This document shows, in pieces, positions 1 to 10,004 of a stretch of 64,000 nucleotides of DNA; the stretch's first letter is position 1; each line of letters opens with the position of its first letter. The translations under genes were made by a program, and so were the position numbers. Under the pieces are notes generated by a model, which did not search any database, was not told the DNA's origin, and was given only the letters and a program-made list of their open reading frames with translations. Origin of the DNA: an uncultured Eudoraea sp. (GTDB taxonomy: Bacteria; Bacteroidota; Bacteroidia; Flavobacteriales; Flavobacteriaceae). The stretch is from positions 1-64,000 of the forward strand of contig NZ_CAMYIP010000018.1 in NCBI RefSeq assembly GCF_947258525.1, given 5' to 3'.

Positions 1-180
1 CCACCTTATAATGTTGCCTTGTTTAGCACCACAATCCAGTAAAGCGGTTTCGGCTCCTTTATATAGACCTTCTGTAATCTCAGTATTCCATTCTGAAACA
101 ACAATCCCAAACCGAAGGGCATTCGCGTTTGGGATTGTTTTCTTGTCATAAACTGACAAATTTTTGTTGGACGTAGCCAT
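1..180 (-). CDS. ribH: 6,7-dimethyl-8-ribityllumazine synthase, N-terminal part (truncated by window edge)
   Basis: Reverse-complement reads MATSNKNLSVYDKKTIPNAFALRFGIVVSEWNTEITEGLYKGAETALLDCGAKQGNI, characteristic of lumazine synthase; runs off the window. Confidence 0.85.
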   Translation of the reverse strand, partial: MATSNKNLSVYDKKTIPNANALRFGIVVSEWNTEITEGLYKGAETALLDCGAKQGNIIRW

Positions 181-183
181 TTA

Positions 184-948
184 TTACTTGCTTTTAGCCA
201 TTCCTATAAAAGCATCTATAGTTTTGGCTTCTTCGGAATTTGAAAATTCATCTTTAATTCTTTGGAAATACTGAAGTGCCTTATCATTCTGATTCAGCTC
301 CATTGCTGTTACTCCTGCTTTATATAGAAATCTTGGGGTAGTGTAATCATTTGTACTGTGTGCAAATGCCAATTCGTAATATCCCAGGGCATCTGAAGCC
401 TGTCCTAATTGCATAAAGGCATCTCCAATTCCTCCTTTAGCCAGGGAACCAAGGATTGCATCATCAGAAGAAAAACTTTCCAAATGCCTTATAGCATCTT
501 CGTATTGTTGCATATTCAAATAAGCCATGCCTGCAGAATAATTTGCCAGGTTAGCTGCTTTCGTTCCTTTGTACTCGTCTATAATATCCAAAAATCCATA
601 TTTCCCTTCGGCTCCATTTAAAGCTAAAGTAAACAATGAATCCTTTTCAGTTGTATTGTTTAAAGCCTGATCAAAATACTGTTGAGGGTAAAAAAGTTCA
701 TTAGCAGCATTAGCCTCCTTTGGCACCTGAATAAACTGATTATAAGCAAGATAACCTAAGACCCCAATGGCAATCACACCTATTAGGCCAAGAATATAAT
801 TTTGATTTTTGGCCACCCATTGTTCTGATCTTGAAGCACTCTCATCTAAGCTGCTAAAAACTTCCGCCGTTGCGCTTTTCTGAGAAGCAAGTTCTCTCTC
901 TTCGGCTTTATTTTTAGGCTTGTATCCCCTTTTCTTATATGTTGCCAT
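184..948 (-). CDS. Tetratricopeptide repeat protein with one N-terminal-region TM helix
   Basis: ORF 184..990; likely start at internal MATYKKRGYKPKNKAEERE; TM segment YILGLIGVIAIGVLGYLAY; TPR-like repeats; lies just downstream of TATTTTTG on the minus strand. Confidence 0.8.
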   Translation of the reverse strand: MATYKKRGYKPKNKAEERELASQKSATAEVFSSLDESASRSEQWVAKNQNYILGLIGVIAIGVLGYLAYNQFIQVPKEANAANELFYPQQYFDQALNNTTEKDSLFTLALNGAEGKYGFLDIIDEYKGTKAANLANYSAGMAYLNMQQYEDAIRHLESFSSDDAILGSLAKGGIGDAFMQLGQASDALGYYELAFAHSTNDYTTPRFLYKAGVTAMELNQNDKALQYFQRIKDEFSNSEEAKTIDAFIGMAKSK

Positions 949-1063
949 CTTAAAATTTATTGGTCGCGCAAAAATAAAGTTTTTATCCAAAACGTAAAGC
1001 CAAATTATTCGTTATTTTTCGATAATTTGCACCATCCATATTTATTGCCAAATTACTTTCCCA

Positions 1064-2143
1064 ATGTTTCTGAAGAATTTATCACTGGTTAACTACAAAA
1101 ATTTTGAAGAACAGCAATTTGAATTCGACTCTAAAACGAATTGTTTTGTTGGCGATAATGGAAAAGGGAAAACCAATGTCCTTGATGCTATTTACCACCT
1201 TGCATTTGGCAAAAGCTATTTTAATCCACAAGCCGGTCAGAATATAAAACACGGAGAGGATTTTTTTATCATAGAAGGAACCTTCAAACTCAGAGACAGG
1301 AACGAAAAAATTGTTTGCAGCCTCAAAAAAGGGATGAAAAAAATCATTAAGCGCAACAATAAAGTTTATGATCGCTTATCTGATCATATTGGTCTATTGC
1401 CTTTAGTTATTATCTCACCAGCAGACAGGGATCTAATCCTCGAGGGAAGTGATATTAGAAGAAAATTTATGGACGGTGTTATATCACAGTCCGATAAGGA
1501 GTACCTGCAAACACTCATTAAATACAATAAAATTCTTCAACAGCGCAATACCCTGCTGAAATATTTTGCAATTAACCATTCTTTCGATCAGGAGACCATT
1601 TCCGTTTATAATGAACAACTGACTGATTATGGAACCAGCATTTTCAATAAAAGAGCGGCCTTCGTTGAAGATTTTATTCCTATTTTCAAAGAGCAATACT
1701 TGGCAATTTCCGGCGGAGAGGAATTAGTCAATATTAATTATGAAAGCAAATTATTCACACAAGATCTATTGCCGCTGCTTCAAAGCAATATTGAAAAAGA
1801 CAGGGCCCTGCAGTACACTTCAGTAGGAATACATAAAGATGACCTTCGCTTTGAAATAGAAAACTATCCCATTAAGAAATTTGGTAGCCAGGGTCAGCAA
1901 AAATCATTTTTAATTGCTTTAAAATTTGCTCAGTTTCAATTTTTAAAAGCACATGCCGGAACAACCCCGATTATGCTTTTAGATGATATCTTTGACAAAT
2001 TGGATGAAAATAGGGTGAAACATATTATCACTTTAGTAGACAATGAAAATTTTGGTCAAATATTTATAAGTGACACTCATCCGGAGCGAACAGAAAATGT
2101 TGTGAAATCTATTCATCAATCCTATAAAATTTTTAAATTGTAG
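1064..2143 (+). CDS. recF: DNA replication/repair protein RecF
   Basis: Walker [26 protein letters not shown] signature, Walker [14 protein letters not shown]; 359 aa. Confidence 0.95.
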   Translation: MFLKNLSLVNYKNFEEQQFEFDSKTNCFVGDNGKGKTNVLDAIYHLAFGKSYFNPQAGQNIKHGEDFFIIEGTFKLRDRNEKIVCSLKKGMKKIIKRNNKVYDRLSDHIGLLPLVIISPADRDLILEGSDIRRKFMDGVISQSDKEYLQTLIKYNKILQQRNTLLKYFAINHSFDQETISVYNEQLTDYGTSIFNKRAAFVEDFIPIFKEQYLAISGGEELVNINYESKLFTQDLLPLLQSNIEKDRALQYTSVGIHKDDLRFEIENYPIKKFGSQGQQKSFLIALKFAQFQFLKAHAGTTPIMLLDDIFDKLDENRVKHIITLVDNENFGQIFISDTHPERTENVVKSIHQSYKIFKL

Positions 2144-2144
2144 T

Positions 2145-2564
2145 ATGCGCAAATTTGTATCATTAATACTGTTTTTATGCGCTCTGGCTTGTTCTGAAAA
2201 AATATCCGTATCAGATTTAAACTATATCAATGGATATTGGGAGATCCAAGAGGTTAAATTTCCGGATGGAAAGACCAAAGAATATGACGTCAATTTAAGT
2301 ATTGATTATTTCGAATGTGAGCAAATGAAAGGTTTTCGTAAGAAAATGCAGCCCAAATTTGATGGGACTTTTAGCACTTCCAGTGACGCAGAGTCATTCC
2401 AAATAATTCAAAAAGAAGGCTTATTTTGGATGATTTACAAGAATGATTTAAGTACTTGGGATGAGCAATTAATTGAGATTACTAAAACCAAAATGGTTGT
2501 TAAAAATAAAGAAGGTCTGTCTTATCATTACAGGCGTTTTCAACCTATCAATGCTAAACCGTAA
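2145..2564 (+). CDS. Lipocalin-like lipoprotein, hypothetical
   Basis: Lipobox-like LCALAC; small secreted domain typical of flavobacterial lipocalin-like proteins; between recF and DUF721 gene. Confidence 0.6.
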   Translation: MRKFVSLILFLCALACSEKISVSDLNYINGYWEIQEVKFPDGKTKEYDVNLSIDYFECEQMKGFRKKMQPKFDGTFSTSSDAESFQIIQKEGLFWMIYKNDLSTWDEQLIEITKTKMVVKNKEGLSYHYRRFQPINAKP

Positions 2565-2857
2565 TGGCTAAAGAAAAAAATCTTCATTCCCTTAGTGAGG
2601 CTTTAAATGCATTTATTAAAGAAAATAAATTGCAGAAGGGAATGGACAAGGTTATGGTAAGGGAAGCATGGGAAAAGATAATGGACAATGGAGTTAATAA
2701 TTATACGACTTCAGTGGAGTTGCGTAACAATACTCTTTTTGTCTCACTTTCATCCTCCGTATTAAGGGAAGAACTAAGTCATGGAAAATCCAAGATCATT
2801 GATATGCTCAATGAAGAATTGAAAAAGGATTTGGTTAAAAATATTGTGTTGAGGTAA
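2564..2857 (+). CDS. DUF721 (DciA-like) domain protein
   Basis: 97 aa; VREAWEKIMDNGVNNYT..VELRNNTLFVSLSSSVLREELSHGKSKIIDMLNEEL matches the DUF721 family pattern; near recF. Confidence 0.75.
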   Translation: MAKEKNLHSLSEALNAFIKENKLQKGMDKVMVREAWEKIMDNGVNNYTTSVELRNNTLFVSLSSSVLREELSHGKSKIIDMLNEELKKDLVKNIVLR

Positions 2858-2864
2858 ATGGCCC

Positions 2865-2887
2865 CGCTTATATAAGCGATTTTTTCT
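2865..2887 (+). terminator. Rho-independent terminator-like hairpin
   Basis: CGCTTATATAAGCG palindrome followed by ATTTTTTCTTCTTTG, directly after the DUF721 stop. Confidence 0.6.
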
Positions 2888-2897
2888 TCTTTGTTCT

Positions 2898-3317
2898 TTA
2901 GTAGATTTCCCTGCCTGAAAAATGGAAACTTCCTTCTATTGCGGCATTTTCATCGCTATCGGAACCATGTATTGCGTTTTCGCCAATGTCTTTGGCAAAT
3001 AATTTTCTTATGGTTCCTTCAGCAGCTTCAGCGGGATTGGTAGCCCCTATTAAGGCTCTAAAGTCATCCACTGCATTATCTTTTTCTAAAATAGCGGAAA
3101 CAATTGGTCCCCTTGTCATAAACTGTATCAATTCACCAAAGAAAGGGCGCTCATTGTGAATAGCATAAAACTGCTGTGCATCACGCTTGCTCAATTGAGT
3201 ATATTTCATAGCAATGATCTTGAAACCTGCAGAGGTGATTTTTTCTAAAATGGCACCGATATGTCCATTTTCTACCGCATCTGGTTTTATCATTGTAAAG
3301 GTTCTGTTCGTTGTCAT
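2898..3317 (-). CDS. ndk: Nucleoside diphosphate kinase
   Basis: [25 protein letters not shown] and [15 protein letters not shown] active-site His motif. Confidence 0.96.
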   Translation of the reverse strand: MTTNRTFTMIKPDAVENGHIGAILEKITSAGFKIIAMKYTQLSKRDAQQFYAIHNERPFFGELIQFMTRGPIVSAILEKDNAVDDFRALIGATNPAEAAEGTIRKLFAKDIGENAIHGSDSDENAAIEGSFHFSGREIY

Positions 3318-3332
3318 TTATAAAATTTTGGG

Positions 3333-3340
3333 CAAAAATA
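3333..3340 (-). promoter_or_regulatory. Bacteroidota -7 box TATTTTTG upstream of ndk
   Basis: CAAAAATA on the + strand = TATTTTTG on the - strand, 15 nt upstream of the ndk start. Confidence 0.6.
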
Positions 3341-3365
3341 CATTTTCTTGCAGCAAACCACAACA

Positions 3366-4394
3366 TTAATAATTCTGCCTTATTTCCAGAGGCACAATAC
3401 CGTCATTTTCTACAATTTGCAAAATCACTTCCCTGGTAATCAAATTGAACTTTACCAGTCCAAAACTCTCTTTAGATATAACACCTCCTATCCGATATGG
3501 ATTGGGTTCCCCGGAAAAATCCGAGTATGCATGAGTAAGTCCACTACTTGTAAAATCAATCAATGGGTAGGAAAGTCCGGGAATATCTAATTTAGAAAAT
3601 TCTGAAATATGGCGGTCGCCCGAAAGAATAATTACTCCTTTTGCCTGTGAATCCACTAATAATTTTTTAAATCTATCTACTTCATGGGGGAAATTCCCCC
3701 AGCACTCGAAACCGTGTTCATTAGACAAGAATTGAATGCTGCTAACTACAAGATTAAAATCCGCATCCGAATTGTTCAACTCATTGGCTAGCCATTTCCA
3801 TTGTGCTTCTCCCAGAAGTGTACCCTCACCATAAGGATTGGGTTTATAGCGTCTGTCAGTTTCCGTATCCGTGGTTAAAGCTGTTCTAAAATATCGTGTG
3901 TCTAAAACTAGTATTTTTATCTTGCCAAGATTTCCAGTATAATTATATGCAAAATATACCCCCTCCTGCATTCGCCTGGGATGATCTGGCGGTACGTCAA
4001 TAAAATCTAAGAAAGCCTGCTGGCTTTGTCTTTTAGATACAAATTCAGTGCCTCCATCATTTAAGCCATAGTCGTGATCATCCCAGGTCCCAATTACCTG
4101 AGTATTCTTCTTTAACTTTCTATAGCCTGATACCTTATTTTGAGCGTCATATAATTCTCTTATTTTCGATACATCATCTGTGTCTGCGTAGACTATATCA
4201 CCACCCCAGATCCATAATAACGGACTTGCTTCTTTTATATCATCCCATAATAAATTTTCTAAATTTTGCTTATTACAGGAACCGAAAGCAATCGTAATTT
4301 CGGACTCAGGAACAGTGGTCTTTAACGATTTTTTTTTGGCAGTACAAGCTGCCAGGAAAGCAAAGGCGATTAAAACAAACAAGTATTTATACAT
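3366..4394 (-). CDS. PhoD-like alkaline phosphatase/phosphodiesterase, lipoprotein
   Basis: Lipobox LAAC; FGSCNKQN, GGDIVYAD, TWDDHDYG, LSGDRHISEFS metallophosphatase motifs. Confidence 0.88.
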   Translation of the reverse strand: MYKYLFVLIAFAFLAACTAKKKSLKTTVPESEITIAFGSCNKQNLENLLWDDIKEASPLLWIWGGDIVYADTDDVSKIRELYDAQNKVSGYRKLKKNTQVIGTWDDHDYGLNDGGTEFVSKRQSQQAFLDFIDVPPDHPRRMQEGVYFAYNYTGNLGKIKILVLDTRYFRTALTTDTETDRRYKPNPYGEGTLLGEAQWKWLANELNNSDADFNLVVSSIQFLSNEHGFECWGNFPHEVDRFKKLLVDSQAKGVIILSGDRHISEFSKLDIPGLSYPLIDFTSSGLTHAYSDFSGEPNPYRIGGVISKESFGLVKFNLITREVILQIVENDGIVPLEIRQNY

Positions 4395-4550
4395 TAAGCT
4401 CAGGTTTTGTACGCTAAAATAAACTTTTATAAAAGGAATATTTGTACTACCCCAAAATACTTTTTGGAAGTATTATAGAGTCGAATATGTGAAGTATTCT
4501 TCTCTGACTTACTTTTAATTTACCTGCATAGGGAATCTCTAATTTAATTG

Positions 4551-4558
4551 TATCTTTG
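4551..4558 (+). promoter_or_regulatory. TATCTTTG -7 box, start codon 6 nt downstream
   Basis: TATCTTTGcgcgcATG. Confidence 0.6.
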
Positions 4559-4563
4559 CGCGC

Positions 4564-5580
4564 ATGAATTCTGAGGATGTACAGGCCATAAAAGCACTGC
4601 TCTCAAAGCCGCAAAAGATAGTAATTGTGCCCCATAAAAACCCCGATGGCGACGCTATTGGCTCTTCGCTGGGTTTATGGCATTATCTCAAATCGATTGG
4701 ACAGGAAGTCAGGGTAATTGTACCCAATGATTATCCCAGGTTCCTAAAGTGGATGCCTGGCACTAACGAAGTTATTAACTTCGAAAAAGATAATACTGCA
4801 GCAGTCGAATACCTTAAAGCCGCTGACCTTTGTTTTACCCTTGATTTTAATCATCTTGGCAGAGTTGGACAGATGACACCTATACTGGAAGGTTTAGATG
4901 CCCCTTTTATCATGATAGACCATCATCAAGCCCCTGATAACTACGCACAAATAACCTATTCAGATTCAAAAATGAGTTCTACATCTGAAATGGTATATAA
5001 TTTCATTAGTTCTCTGGGCGATGCTAATAAGATTTCAAGTGAAATTGCTGATTGTTTATATTCCGGAATTGTAACCGATACAGGTTCTTTTAAGTATTCC
5101 TCAACGACAAGTAAAACACATCAGGTTGTAGCTCATCTTATTAATAAAGGAGCTAATAGCTTTGAAATTCAAAATAAAATATTTGATACCAATACTCCCG
5201 ATAGGTTAAAACTCTTGAGTTGTGCATTAAAAAATATGGTGATTCTGAAGAATTATAACACGGCATATACTACTTTGAGCCAGGAAGAATTAGATGCCCA
5301 TAATTATAGAAAAGGAGATACCGAAGGTTTTGTAAATTACGGTCTGACGATACAAAATATTAGATTTGCGGTTATTTTTATTGAAAATAAGGAAGAAGGA
5401 ATTATTAAAATTTCTTTTCGTTCGGAAGGAAATTTTTCGGTGAATGAATTTGCAAGAAACCACTTTCATGGAGGTGGGCATATGAACGCCGCGGGAGGAA
5501 GAAGCGATAACAATATGGAGGGTACAATAAAGCAATTTGAAGCCTTATTGGAAAACTATAAAGAACAGCTTACCAGATGA
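4564..5580 (+). CDS. nrnA: DHH/DHHA1 family phosphoesterase (NrnA-like oligoribonuclease/pAp phosphatase)
   Basis: VPHKNPDGDAIGSSLGL, DHH motif MIDHHQAPDNYA, C-terminal GGGHMNAAGGRS. Confidence 0.9.
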   Translation: MNSEDVQAIKALLSKPQKIVIVPHKNPDGDAIGSSLGLWHYLKSIGQEVRVIVPNDYPRFLKWMPGTNEVINFEKDNTAAVEYLKAADLCFTLDFNHLGRVGQMTPILEGLDAPFIMIDHHQAPDNYAQITYSDSKMSSTSEMVYNFISSLGDANKISSEIADCLYSGIVTDTGSFKYSSTTSKTHQVVAHLINKGANSFEIQNKIFDTNTPDRLKLLSCALKNMVILKNYNTAYTTLSQEELDAHNYRKGDTEGFVNYGLTIQNIRFAVIFIENKEEGIIKISFRSEGNFSVNEFARNHFHGGGHMNAAGGRSDNNMEGTIKQFEALLENYKEQLTR

Positions 5581-6128
5581 AAAAATTCATTTATTTATTA
5601 CCGTTCATATTCGTTTTCGCCTGTGGTGAACCTGAACCGAGGCGACCTGTTAAAACACAGTCCGGAAGTCTTATTAAGGCATCTGTTCAGAGGAATATTG
5701 AACTTTTAAAACAGGAAGAGCAAATTATTCAACAAATCATAGCAAATGATACCCTTAATGATTATCTGACATCAGCCTCAGGATCTTGGTACTACTACAA
5801 TACTATGAATGAGGAAAGCGATTATACTCCCATTACCGATGATCTGGTGACGCTTAATTATAATGTGGTTAGTCTCGAAAATGATACCATCTATACGATG
5901 GAGGAAATTGGAACGATAAATTATAAAGTAGATAAACAGGAATTATTTCCGGGCCTGCGCAATAGCGTCAAGCTACTTAAAGAAAATGAGACAGCCACAT
6001 TCTTTTTCCCTTCTGCAATGGCATACGGATATCATGGGGATAACAACAAAATTGGACCAAACGTGGCACTTAAGTCCACCATTAGCATTCTAAAAATTGA
6101 TAAACAAAAAGAAAATCCTGATAATTAA
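5577..6128 (+). CDS. gldI: Gliding motility-associated peptidyl-prolyl isomerase GldI (lipoprotein, FKBP type)
   Basis: Lipobox FVFAC; FKBP core ATFFFPSAMAYGYHGD; overlaps nrnA by 4 nt. Confidence 0.88.
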   Translation: MKKFIYLLPFIFVFACGEPEPRRPVKTQSGSLIKASVQRNIELLKQEEQIIQQIIANDTLNDYLTSASGSWYYYNTMNEESDYTPITDDLVTLNYNVVSLENDTIYTMEEIGTINYKVDKQELFPGLRNSVKLLKENETATFFFPSAMAYGYHGDNNKIGPNVALKSTISILKIDKQKENPDN

Positions 6129-6138
6129 ATTCTAAAAT

Positions 6139-7260
6139 ATGAAAAGAATAATTGTAATTGCTTTAATTGGCCTCACCGCATTAACCAGCTGTACATCCAG
6201 TAAATACAGAGATCTGGGAGATGGTTTATTTGCTGATATAAATACGAGCCAGGGAGATATTATTATAAAGCTCGAAATGGAAAAAACTCCTGTAACGGTT
6301 GCGAATTTTGTATCCCTTGCAGAGGGCAATAATCCCTTTGTTAGTGAAGAGTATAAAGACAGAAAGTACTATGATGGAATTATTTTTCACAGAGTTATAA
6401 AAGACTTTATGATCCAGGGGGGTGATCCTACCGGAACAGGTCGTGGAAACCCGGGTTATAGGTTTAAAGATGAATTTAATGACTCCTTGGTACATGATAA
6501 GGCAGGTATTCTTTCTATGGCCAATTCAGGGCCAAAAACCAATGGCAGCCAGTTTTTCATAACACATAAAGAGACACCTTTTCTGAATGGCAAACACACT
6601 GTTTTTGGAGAAGTTGTATCAGGTCTGGAGGTGGTTGATTCAATTGCCAATGTAAAAACTTATGCTGAACCCAATAGAAAAGACAAACCTGTTGTAGATG
6701 TAGTAATGAATTCTATGACCATTGTTCGAAATGGAAAGGATGCCAGAAATTTTGATGCAGTTAAAGTAATGACAGATTATTTTGCAGAAGAAGAAGCTCT
6801 TATAGCAGCTATGGCGAAGGTTAAAACCGATTTTGCAGAAGAAATAAAGGATCAGGAGCAAAATCTTGCTGAAGAACTCCCTTCCGGTTTAAAAATTCTT
6901 ACCCTGGAAGAAGGAACAGGTGATAAACCAAAAATTGGTGATAAGGTATTAGTTTACTATGCCGGCTGGTTAACAGATGGTACTCTATTCGACAGTAATT
7001 ATGAAGATGTTGCCATCAAGTTTGACAAATTCGACGAACGAAGAAAACAAGGAGGAGGTTATGAGCCTTTCCCCATGGATTACAGTCCCGATTCAAGACT
7101 TGTGGCCGGTTTTAAAGAGGGTTTACTAGGAATGAAAATTGGTGATAAAATCAGGATATTTATTCCGCCCCATCTGGGATATGGTGAACAAGGAGGAGGT
7201 CCTATCCCTCCTAATGCAGATCTCATTTTTGACCTGGAGATTCTGGGTATAGCAGAGTAA
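6139..7260 (+). CDS. Dual-family peptidyl-prolyl isomerase: cyclophilin domain fused to FKBP domain, lipoprotein
   Basis: Cyclophilin motifs FHRVIKDFMIQGGDPTGTGRG and GSQFFITHKETPFLNGKHTVFGEV; FKBP motifs VLVYYAGWLTDGTLFDS and IPPHLGYGEQGGGPIPPNADLIFDLEILGI; lipobox LTSC. Confidence 0.92.
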   Translation: MKRIIVIALIGLTALTSCTSSKYRDLGDGLFADINTSQGDIIIKLEMEKTPVTVANFVSLAEGNNPFVSEEYKDRKYYDGIIFHRVIKDFMIQGGDPTGTGRGNPGYRFKDEFNDSLVHDKAGILSMANSGPKTNGSQFFITHKETPFLNGKHTVFGEVVSGLEVVDSIANVKTYAEPNRKDKPVVDVVMNSMTIVRNGKDARNFDAVKVMTDYFAEEEALIAAMAKVKTDFAEEIKDQEQNLAEELPSGLKILTLEEGTGDKPKIGDKVLVYYAGWLTDGTLFDSNYEDVAIKFDKFDERRKQGGGYEPFPMDYSPDSRLVAGFKEGLLGMKIGDKIRIFIPPHLGYGEQGGGPIPPNADLIFDLEILGIAE

Positions 7261-7293
7261 AAAAAAGGGCCGAATAACTTCGGTCCTTTTTAT
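7261..7293. terminator. Bidirectional terminator between convergent PPIase and pepD genes
   Basis: AAAGGGCCGAA-taac-TTCGGTCCTTT stem flanked by A-run and T-run. Confidence 0.75.
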
Positions 7294-7298
7294 TTGAG

Positions 7299-8753
7299 CT
7301 AAGGTGTATTCTTCAAAATATGTAAAAGAAAAGTCCAAAACTTCTTCACAGATGAAATACTCACTCTTTCATCCGGGGAGTGGGCTCCTTTAATAGTTGG
7401 ACCAAAACTAATCATATCCATTTCTGGATAATTAGTTCCAAGAATACCGCATTCCAAACCAGCATGACAGGCAACGACCTCTGGTTTTTGGTTAAAAAGG
7501 GATTCGTACTGAACTTTAAGTACTTCCAAAATCTCAGAATTTGGATTTGGAGTCCAGCCGGGGTATTCACCGCTTAGTGTAACAGTACAATCTGCAAGCC
7601 CAAAAGCGCATTTAAGAGAATTTGCTAAATCCATTTTAGCAGAGTCCACCGAAGATCTCGTAAGGCAACCAATCCGAATTTTACCAGATTTTACTTCAAC
7701 TCTGGCAATATTATTGGAAGTTTCCACCAAATCGGGGATTGCAGTGCTCATTGCATAAACCCCGTTATGTGCTGCGTATACCGCTTTCAAAATTTTCTCC
7801 TGTGCCGATTTCTCCATGACTTCATCAGGAACTTCAACTTCATTCAGGCTAACTTCAAGCTTCGTTTCAATAATAGAATTCTCCTGTTTAATCTCATGTA
7901 TCCATTTAGATATTTTATTTTCAAATTCTTTTTTCAGGTCTGATTTTACAACAATAGTTGCAAAACTTTCACGGGGAATGGCATTTCTGAGACTTCCTCC
8001 ATCAATATGCGATACTCTAACTCCAAATTCTTCTGTGCCCTCATACAAAAGTCGATTCATTATTTTATTGGCATTTCCAAAACCACGGTGAATATCGATA
8101 CCACTATGGCCGCCATGCAATCCTCTAACACTTATAGCATAAGCGATAGACTCTTTGGAAACACTTTCTGCTTCATAGGATCTTGTAGCCGTAACATCTA
8201 TTCCTCCGGCACATCCAATGTCTATCTCGTCATCTTCTTCAGTATCCAAATTCAATAAAATCTGACCTTTGAGTATACCCCCTTTTAATCCTTTAGCCCC
8301 GGTCATTCCGGTTTCTTCATCAATCGTAAATAAGGCCTCAAGGGGGGGGTGTGGAATATCATTACTTTCTAAAAGACTCATGATTGCAGCTACTCCCATA
8401 CCGTTATCTGCTCCCAGAGTTGTGCCTCTCGCCTTAACCCAATCGCCATCAATATACATTTCAATACCCTGAGTATCGAAATCAAAATCCGTGGTAGAAT
8501 TTTTTTGATGTACCATATCCAAGTGAGATTGAAGAGTAATGGGTTTACGATCTTCCATTCCTATTGATGCATCTTTCCTAATTATAACATTACCTACTTC
8601 ATCCTTAAATGTTTCTAATTGTAAAGATCTGCCGAAATCCATAATGAACTTAATAACTCGCTCCTCTTTCTTGGAAGGTCGTGGTACAGCATTAAGTTTT
8701 GAGAAATTTTTCCAGATGCATTGTGGTTCTAATTGTATTATCTCTTTGCTCAT
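7299..8753 (-). CDS. pepD: Aminoacyl-histidine dipeptidase (M20 family)
   Basis: LQSHLDMVHQKN, GTTLGADNGMGVAA, FTIDEETGMTGAKGL, ACHAGLECGILG, FGPTIKGAHSPDERV. Confidence 0.93.
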   Translation of the reverse strand: MSKEIIQLEPQCIWKNFSKLNAVPRPSKKEERVIKFIMDFGRSLQLETFKDEVGNVIIRKDASIGMEDRKPITLQSHLDMVHQKNSTTDFDFDTQGIEMYIDGDWVKARGTTLGADNGMGVAAIMSLLESNDIPHPPLEALFTIDEETGMTGAKGLKGGILKGQILLNLDTEEDDEIDIGCAGGIDVTATRSYEAESVSKESIAYAISVRGLHGGHSGIDIHRGFGNANKIMNRLLYEGTEEFGVRVSHIDGGSLRNAIPRESFATIVVKSDLKKEFENKISKWIHEIKQENSIIETKLEVSLNEVEVPDEVMEKSAQEKILKAVYAAHNGVYAMSTAIPDLVETSNNIARVEVKSGKIRIGCLTRSSVDSAKMDLANSLKCAFGLADCTVTLSGEYPGWTPNPNSEILEVLKVQYESLFNQKPEVVACHAGLECGILGTNYPEMDMISFGPTIKGAHSPDERVSISSVKKFWTFLLHILKNTP

Positions 8754-8811
8754 ATATTTTTTTTAAAAGATCAAAAGTACATATTGCAAATTAACCTAGC
8801 GAGATAATTGG

Positions 8812-8819
8812 TATTTTTG
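8812..8819 (+). promoter_or_regulatory. TATTTTTG -7 box, start codon 6 nt downstream
   Basis: TATTTTTGaattcATG. Confidence 0.6.
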
Positions 8820-8824
8820 AATTC

Positions 8825-9895
8825 ATGAATAAGAGTTTGAAAAATGGGATTGCTCTATCAATCATCCCGCAAATAATAATCGTAAAATGGCTTGGCAGTT
8901 ACCCGGAGCTAATTGAAAATTATTACAGTAATGGACTATACCCCTTTATTTCAAAGCTTTATCGCCTGGTGTTTGGATGGCTCCCATTTTCCATGGGCGA
9001 CTTAATTTATGCAATCCTAATAATTTTTGCAATCCGGTATATTATTGTCAATAGAAACCGGATCATTAAAAATTTAAAACTTTTCTTCAGAGATATCGCT
9101 ATGATACTTTCTGTAGCCTATTTTACCTTTCATATTATGTGGGGTTTCAACTATTACCGTGTACCATTGTCTCAACAGCTTGGATTAAAAGATAGTTATA
9201 CCAATAATGAATTGATAATGTTCACAGAAAAACTCATTGAAAGAACCAATGAGTTGCAGTATAAAATTACTTCAGATACTTCTCAAATTGTTGAGATTCC
9301 TTATAGTCAGAAGGAAATAATGCAAAAGACCCTGAAGGGATATTCAGAGCTTGAAACCAAATTTCCACTTTTTAGTTACAAAAATCCAAGTTTAAAGAAA
9401 TCTACTTTTAGTACTGCATTAACCTATATGGGATATGGAGGTTATCTTAATCCGTTTACAAATGAAGCCCAGGTCAATGCTAAAATACCTAATTTCAGAT
9501 TCCCTGTGGTTACCGGTCATGAAATTGGTCATCAAATTGGATATTCTGCAGAAAATGAGGTAAATTTTATTGGCTACATAGTTACAGCCAATAATAAGGA
9601 TCTTTATTTCAACTATTCTGCATCGGCCTATGCGCTAAGCTATTCCCTAAGTGAAATAAAATTAAAAGATGAAACTAAATTTCATGAATTATATTCCCGT
9701 TTAAACAGGGGGGTACAAAAAAACTACGAAGAGCTCAATAAATTCTGGATGGCCTATCAAAATCCTTTGGAGCCCATATTCAAAGCAATTTTTAATTCAT
9801 TTCTGAAAGCAAATAACCAGGAACAGGGAATAAAAAGTTATGGGCAAATAGTCGCACTTTTGGTAACCTATCATATGAAATATCCAATTGAATAA
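8825..9895 (+). CDS. DUF3810 domain protein (zinc-peptidase-like HExxH, integral membrane)
   Basis: VVTGHEIGHQIGYSAENEVNFIGYI; N-terminal TM helices. Confidence 0.82.
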   Translation: MNKSLKNGIALSIIPQIIIVKWLGSYPELIENYYSNGLYPFISKLYRLVFGWLPFSMGDLIYAILIIFAIRYIIVNRNRIIKNLKLFFRDIAMILSVAYFTFHIMWGFNYYRVPLSQQLGLKDSYTNNELIMFTEKLIERTNELQYKITSDTSQIVEIPYSQKEIMQKTLKGYSELETKFPLFSYKNPSLKKSTFSTALTYMGYGGYLNPFTNEAQVNAKIPNFRFPVVTGHEIGHQIGYSAENEVNFIGYIVTANNKDLYFNYSASAYALSYSLSEIKLKDETKFHELYSRLNRGVQKNYEELNKFWMAYQNPLEPIFKAIFNSFLKANNQEQGIKSYGQIVALLVTYHMKYPIE

Positions 9896-9992
9896 ACTGA
9901 GTACATCACTTAAGGAAAAATAACCACAGCTATTAGTCTTGCCTCAAATTGTACTCTTTTTAGACAGGAAGGCGAAAGTTTATCAATTCATC

Positions 9993-10000
9993 TATTTTTG
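9993..10000 (+). promoter_or_regulatory. TATTTTTG -7 box, start codon 5 nt downstream
   Basis: TATTTTTGtcctATG. Confidence 0.5.
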
Positions 10001-10004
10001 TCCT

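Noticed and set aside
7816-8766. Several plus-strand ORFs opposite pepD
   Set aside because: Overlap the well-supported pepD; no independent motif
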